From Chamaecyparis obtusa (taxonomy: Eukaryota > Streptophyta > Pinopsida > Cupressales > Cupressaceae): a DNA stretch of 64,000 bases. Numbering within the stretch: position 1 is the first letter of the stretch; each line of letters begins with the position of its first letter. Under the pieces are notes generated by a model that had not been told where the DNA came from, searched no databases, and saw only the letters and a list, made by a program, of their open reading frames with translations. Location of the stretch: assembly GCA_027943335.1 (NCBI GenBank), contig BSBK01005650.1, positions 2,161,001 to 2,225,000 on the forward strand. Reading direction: 5' to 3'. Shown here piece after piece: positions 60,370 to 64,000 of the stretch. The position numbers and the translations under genes were made by a program.

Positions 60370-60600
60370 GGCGATATACTCCAGGCTACTGGGGCGATAA
60401 ACCTATAACCGCGCGATACTTCATCCAAAGCCAGGCGATACTTCTTAGTACTGGCGGGTGATATACTCTAGGCAGGTCGGGTGATAGTCCATCAGGGGCG
60501 AACTATCGCGCGATATTTCTCTTCAAAGCGGGTGATATTTCTAGCAAGCGCAAAGTATCACGTGATACTTCACTTTACAGGGCGCGATACTGTTGCAGAA
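60370..60600. repeat. GTATCGCGCGATAC palindrome cluster 2
   Basis: Related words CCGCGCGATACTTC, ACTATCGCGCGATATTTC, AAAGTATCACGTGATACTTC and many GGCGATA half-sites. Several sites are one or two changes from the consensus palindrome. Confidence 0.8.
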
Positions 60601-62014
60601 TTATTTAACTCTTGACCAGAATTGTGTAAAATTTGCATTTTTGGGTTTGTTTGGTCAAAATTTCCAGTCTGAGGGTTGATGTTTTTGATTTCAGTCACAA
60701 TATCAGCAGAATTTCGGCAGGTTTGAAAACAGTAAGGGATCAAAACATGGTCTCAAACACTTGAAACAAGGGCAAAAGCGACCTTGTCAAGACAAACACT
60801 TGTGATATCAGAATTGAAACAACACCCTATGAATGCTACCGATTGTTTGTATGTAAGAACATTTGCACTGGTATCACACAATCGAAGACACTTCAAGCAA
60901 ATCTATCCTAAAAAGTCAAGGCTCAATACTTACCAACTTAGCCCACAACTTGATGCCCCCTCGCCTCACACCAAGTGGTTACCCACAAGAGATGTTGGCT
61001 TTGTCATGGAAATGTCAAATGACACAACCAAAGGGACACATATGGTGAGTATCTTAAGGTGATCTGGGTAAACCACTTGGATCAATCCTTGCACTAAGAA
61101 GATAAGCGGCTAAAAGAAGGTGGCTTCTATCTAATGGTTCTTAATAAAGATTTTCGTTCACAACACCCCTCTTGCTCCTCATAAAGGACTAGGACCTCAC
61201 GGCCTCAAGAGTACCTTAAGCATTCTTGTTCAATGTTTTCCCCATGGTCGCAATCCCATGAGCTACTCACATCAAAAGAAGACAAGTGTTATGTCTACCA
61301 AGGTTTTTGGTGTCCTTGATAGCCTTGAGATTATAGTGAGTTGGAGTCACTTGCCACCAAGGAAAATGATGACAAGGTTGTCCCCACTTGAGTCGTTCCT
61401 CTTGATTGCTCAAGAGCAGGCCCGCTAAAGGATTCCTAAACTAAACAAAAATGGATCAACTCTTGAGGTTCAAAGTTTTTGATTCACCACAAGGGTGAAG
61501 AGCATACTCCCCTATCTCAAAAATCTCTCCCAAACACACCAAGCAAAGAGATTCAATTACTCCCTTGCTTCCAAAATCTTAAGATGGGTCAAGATTTTCT
61601 GATTCACCTAAAGGTGAAGAGCATACTTCTCCTACCACCTCAAGATCCCTTTCACAAGGTATTAAGATGCCTAATACAATTAGTGAATGCCACACTTGAA
61701 AGGAAAGCAAATAAACAAGCAAAAAAAAATAAAAAAAAATTTTGTTTTTGTTTTTATGCTTGGGCAGCCCTGCAAAAATTGTTAGTAGCCCTCTTTAACA
61801 TGTGTTTTCAGCAATTTTCAAGCAAATGAGAGCACCTACAAACACAACTTGTTAGACCCACAAGGTTAGCAAAATCAAAATCCAAATGTAAACATGCAAT
61901 AAACTGCTAGATTTAAGCTAAAAGATGCGGGTTAGACCTATCTAAACATAGCAAAATAAAACAAGCTAAAATAATCAAATTTGGATAAGAAAATTGGAAA
62001 CGCAAGTCTCTGTC

Positions 62015-62260
62015 AGACCAGGCGATATTTCTCAAACTTCACCAGTATCGCGCGACACAGTTTCCTATAGTCGGGCGATATTTCTCAGTCGCGCGATACT
62101 TCTCACTATGGGCGGGCGATACTTCACCCGATAACAGGTGATATTTCTCAGTAATGGTGGGCAATTCTTCTCTCGTGCGAAGTGTCACACCACTATACAA
62201 AGGTATATCGCGTGATATTTCTGAGAAGTATTGCGCGATACTCTGAGACAGAAAACCAGA
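62015..62260. repeat. GTATCGCGCGATAC palindrome cluster 3
   Basis: CAGTATCGCGCGACAC, TCGCGCGATACTTCTC, GGCGATATTTCTC and AAGTATTGCGCGATACTC recur within about 100-340 bases of the 5' LTR. Confidence 0.8.
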
Positions 62261-62359
62261 GACTGAAAATCAAGCCAAAAATTGACAAAAATTTTGACGG
62301 AAAATGCAAAATTAAAAGGACAAAGCTAATCTACTCAGCCCCACAGTGGGCACCAGAAA

Positions 62360-63317
62360 TGTACACACTAAAATGGTGCACTTCGATGAACCATTGCATG
62401 CAAGGTTGCTCAAGAATGAGGCCTCACAAAGTGGCTCATAGCTCTCTATGCATGGAGTTGCAAGGTTGAAAATTGCTCTCAGCTAGAGCTACAAGCTTGT
62501 GACCTTGCTAGTCAACCACACAATGAGAGATTCAAGTGAAGACAAGGGAAACAATGCCAATATCTCCAAGAATCATTATGAAATGCAATGCAATGCAAAT
62601 CTAAGCTATGGAAATGAAAGTACAAACTATGCTATGAAAGGAAAGAACAAGTATTATCAAGCCTTCCTATTTAGACTATGTGAGCTTATTCTATTGCATA
62701 AAAGGAAATCTACATTAATAATACCATTATCATGCAACTAAGAAAGCAAATATGAAACTAAATGATGAAATGAGGCAAGTCTTCAATATCTTCAAAAGCT
62801 CCAAATGCACCTAAAACTTGCAGCATAACATTAGCATAAAACAAGTGGATACAAATGAAGGAGAGAGCTCTCCTTTTATAAGAAATGAGGTGAAATGGAC
62901 CATGGAGATTAAGAGGCAAAAAATTTTAATCAGCGGTGGAGCTTGAAAGAGGAGCAATCCATGTGCACAAGTATCCTCCAATAGGAAAATAAGAGTTGAC
63001 TTTATGTCCATATGAGATAAAAAGTGCTTTTCTCATTTTTATAAAATATGAAAAATGCTTTATTTGTGCAACTTAGGATAAGAGGAAAAGGTGGGCTTTT
63101 TATTTAATTAAAAGGGGAGGAAATATTCTTTTTAATGAAATAAAGACTTAGGATAAATGGTTAGCCCAAGGATAAAAATCCAATATATGATCGAAATTAA
63201 GACTTGATCAAGAGATTGATAATGCTGAAAATATTGATTATTGATCAAAATGATTCAGGATTGATAAATTGAATAAATGGGGCCCAAAGTCTAGGCGACC
63301 ATTTTTGGGTGCATACA
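62360..63317 (-). repeat. T2 5' LTR
   Basis: Same 958 bp length and termini as 46152-47109. The promoter word TATAAAAG is on minus at 62873-62880, about 437 bases into the LTR. Confidence 0.95.
62873..62880 (-). promoter_or_regulatory. TATA box in T2 5' LTR
   Basis: TATAAAAG then GAGAGCTC on minus, kept unchanged in both LTRs; the likely promoter of T2 RNA. Confidence 0.7.
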
Positions 63318-63322
63318 AATAG

Positions 63323-64000
63323 AAGGTAACTATTGCTAACAGAGATGTAGATTGAGGTGGTTGGGTTCAAGGAACTCAAGAATTTGTATCCAGAGGATCC
63401 TAATTTTAGTGAAGCTTGGAAAGCTTGTATAGAACCTGTTACTCTAGACAAGACGAAGTGGCTAGATTTCATCATTCAAGATGATATGCTATTTAGAGGG
63501 AGTTAGTTGTGCATTCCAAGAAGTTCTATGAGGGAGAATCTCATCAAGGAGAAGCATAGCGGAGGATTGGCTAGACATTTTGGTCATGATAAAACTCTTG
63601 CTTTGGTTAGTGAGAATTATTATTGGCCACAGTTGCAGCAAGATGTCAAGAAGTTTGTATAGAGTTGCAGAGTATGTCAGATGGCGAAAGGAGTGAAGCA
63701 GAATATTGGGTTGTATCAACCATTACTTGTACCAGAGAAGCCTTGGGAGGATATCAATATGGACTTTGTTCTTGGTTTACCAAGGACACAATAGGGACAT
63801 GATTCAATTTTTGTGGTGGTTGATAGATTTTCAAAGATGACACATTTTATTCCCTGCAAGAAGACTAATGATGTTGTTCATGTAGCTGAATTATTTTTTA
63901 GAGAAGTGGTGAGACTACATGGTTTGCCAAAGAGTATAGTTTTAGATAGGGGCACTAAGTTCGTTGGATATTTTTGGTGTACATTATGGAAGAAGTTGAA
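63323..64000 (+). pseudogene. chromovirus-like integrase, partial
   Basis: This resumes the element begun at 42052 after T2. The H-H-C-C part (Gly-Leu-Ala-Arg-His-Phe-Gly-His-Asp-Lys-Thr, Tyr-Tyr-Trp-Pro, Cys-Arg-Val-Cys-Gln) and the first two acids of the core ([14 protein letters not shown]) are visible. The third, Glu, lies beyond the window. Stops near 63504, 63659 and 63792. Confidence 0.9.

Larger units (their letters stand above)
59880..62359 (-). other. T2 5' leader
   Basis: A 2.5-kb untranslated leader between primer site and gag, without a supportable frame. It carries palindrome clusters 2 and 3 and an A-rich tract near 61720-61745. The primer site (62341-62358 region) reads TGGTGCCCACTGTGGGG on minus; the tRNA was not identified. 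Confidence 0.6.
46152..63317 (-). mobile_element. T2: full-length Tat Ty3/gypsy element with antisense PMD gene
   Basis: 17,166 bp. The two LTRs are both 958 bp and I count about 21 substitutions and no indels between them. The target duplication AATAG is at 46147-46151 and 63318-63322. Coding strand order: 5' LTR, primer site, long leader with palindrome clusters, gag, protease, linker, reverse transcriptase, gypsy RNase H, plant-type RNase H, integrase, antisense PMD gene, polypurine tract, 3' LTR. The double RNase H places it in the Tat/Ogre group. It is the youngest element that I can date in this window. Confidence 0.95.

Overview
This window looks like nuclear DNA of a land plant with a large, repeat-rich genome. 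A conifer or other gymnosperm is my best guess, inferred from the AT-rich composition, the very long and decayed Ty3/gypsy elements, the deep nesting and the low gene density. I see no bacterial-style operons, no CRISPR array and no rRNA or tRNA genes. One ordinary host gene is visible: the first exon of a pfkB-family sugar kinase resembling plant inositol 3-kinase (9447-10337, minus). Almost everything else is mobile DNA.

Layout, left to right. 1-4740: a possible Copia LTR remnant, then copy A of a repeat family coding for Asn/Gln- and Pro-rich low-complexity protein. 4751-7826: a tandem array of about 215-bp units that switches orientation near 7.37 kb and is interrupted by a 1000-bp hAT-like element with an 8-bp target duplication. 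7827-10691: kinase exon and flanks. 11883-12269: solo Copia-type LTR with a CTTTT duplication. 13049-16918: a diverged Tat-like LTR and leader containing a 204-bp tandem duplication. 16919-19690: Copia 5' LTR, primer site and non-coding interior, itself hit by a 473-bp solo LTR (TCATT duplication). 19700-20731 plus 36091-36745: copy B of the low-complexity family, split by element T1.

T1 (20732-36078, coding on minus) is a Ty3/gypsy element with about 4.45-kb LTRs. Its order is gag, protease, an extra plant-type RNase H, reverse transcriptase, RNase H, integrase. 38107-42051 is the LTR and leader of another Tat-like element. A chromovirus-like Ty3/gypsy element (LTR from 42052, plus strand) inserted there. 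T2 (46152-63317, coding on minus) then inserted into the chromovirus pol gene, making an AATAG duplication. The chromovirus integrase resumes at 63323 and runs off the window.

The most interesting system is in T2. Between its pol gene and its 3' LTR it carries, on the opposite strand, a three-exon gene for a plant mobile domain (PMD) protein with its own TATA box and good splice signals. The PMD frame runs about 610 codons with no frameshift but seven in-frame stops. T2 also carries three clusters of a CpG-rich palindrome, GTATCGCGCGATAC, two in its 5' leader and one inside intron 1 of the PMD gene. Stops throughout the elements sit where Gln, Trp or Arg codons are expected, as predicted for cytosine deamination in methylated repeats.
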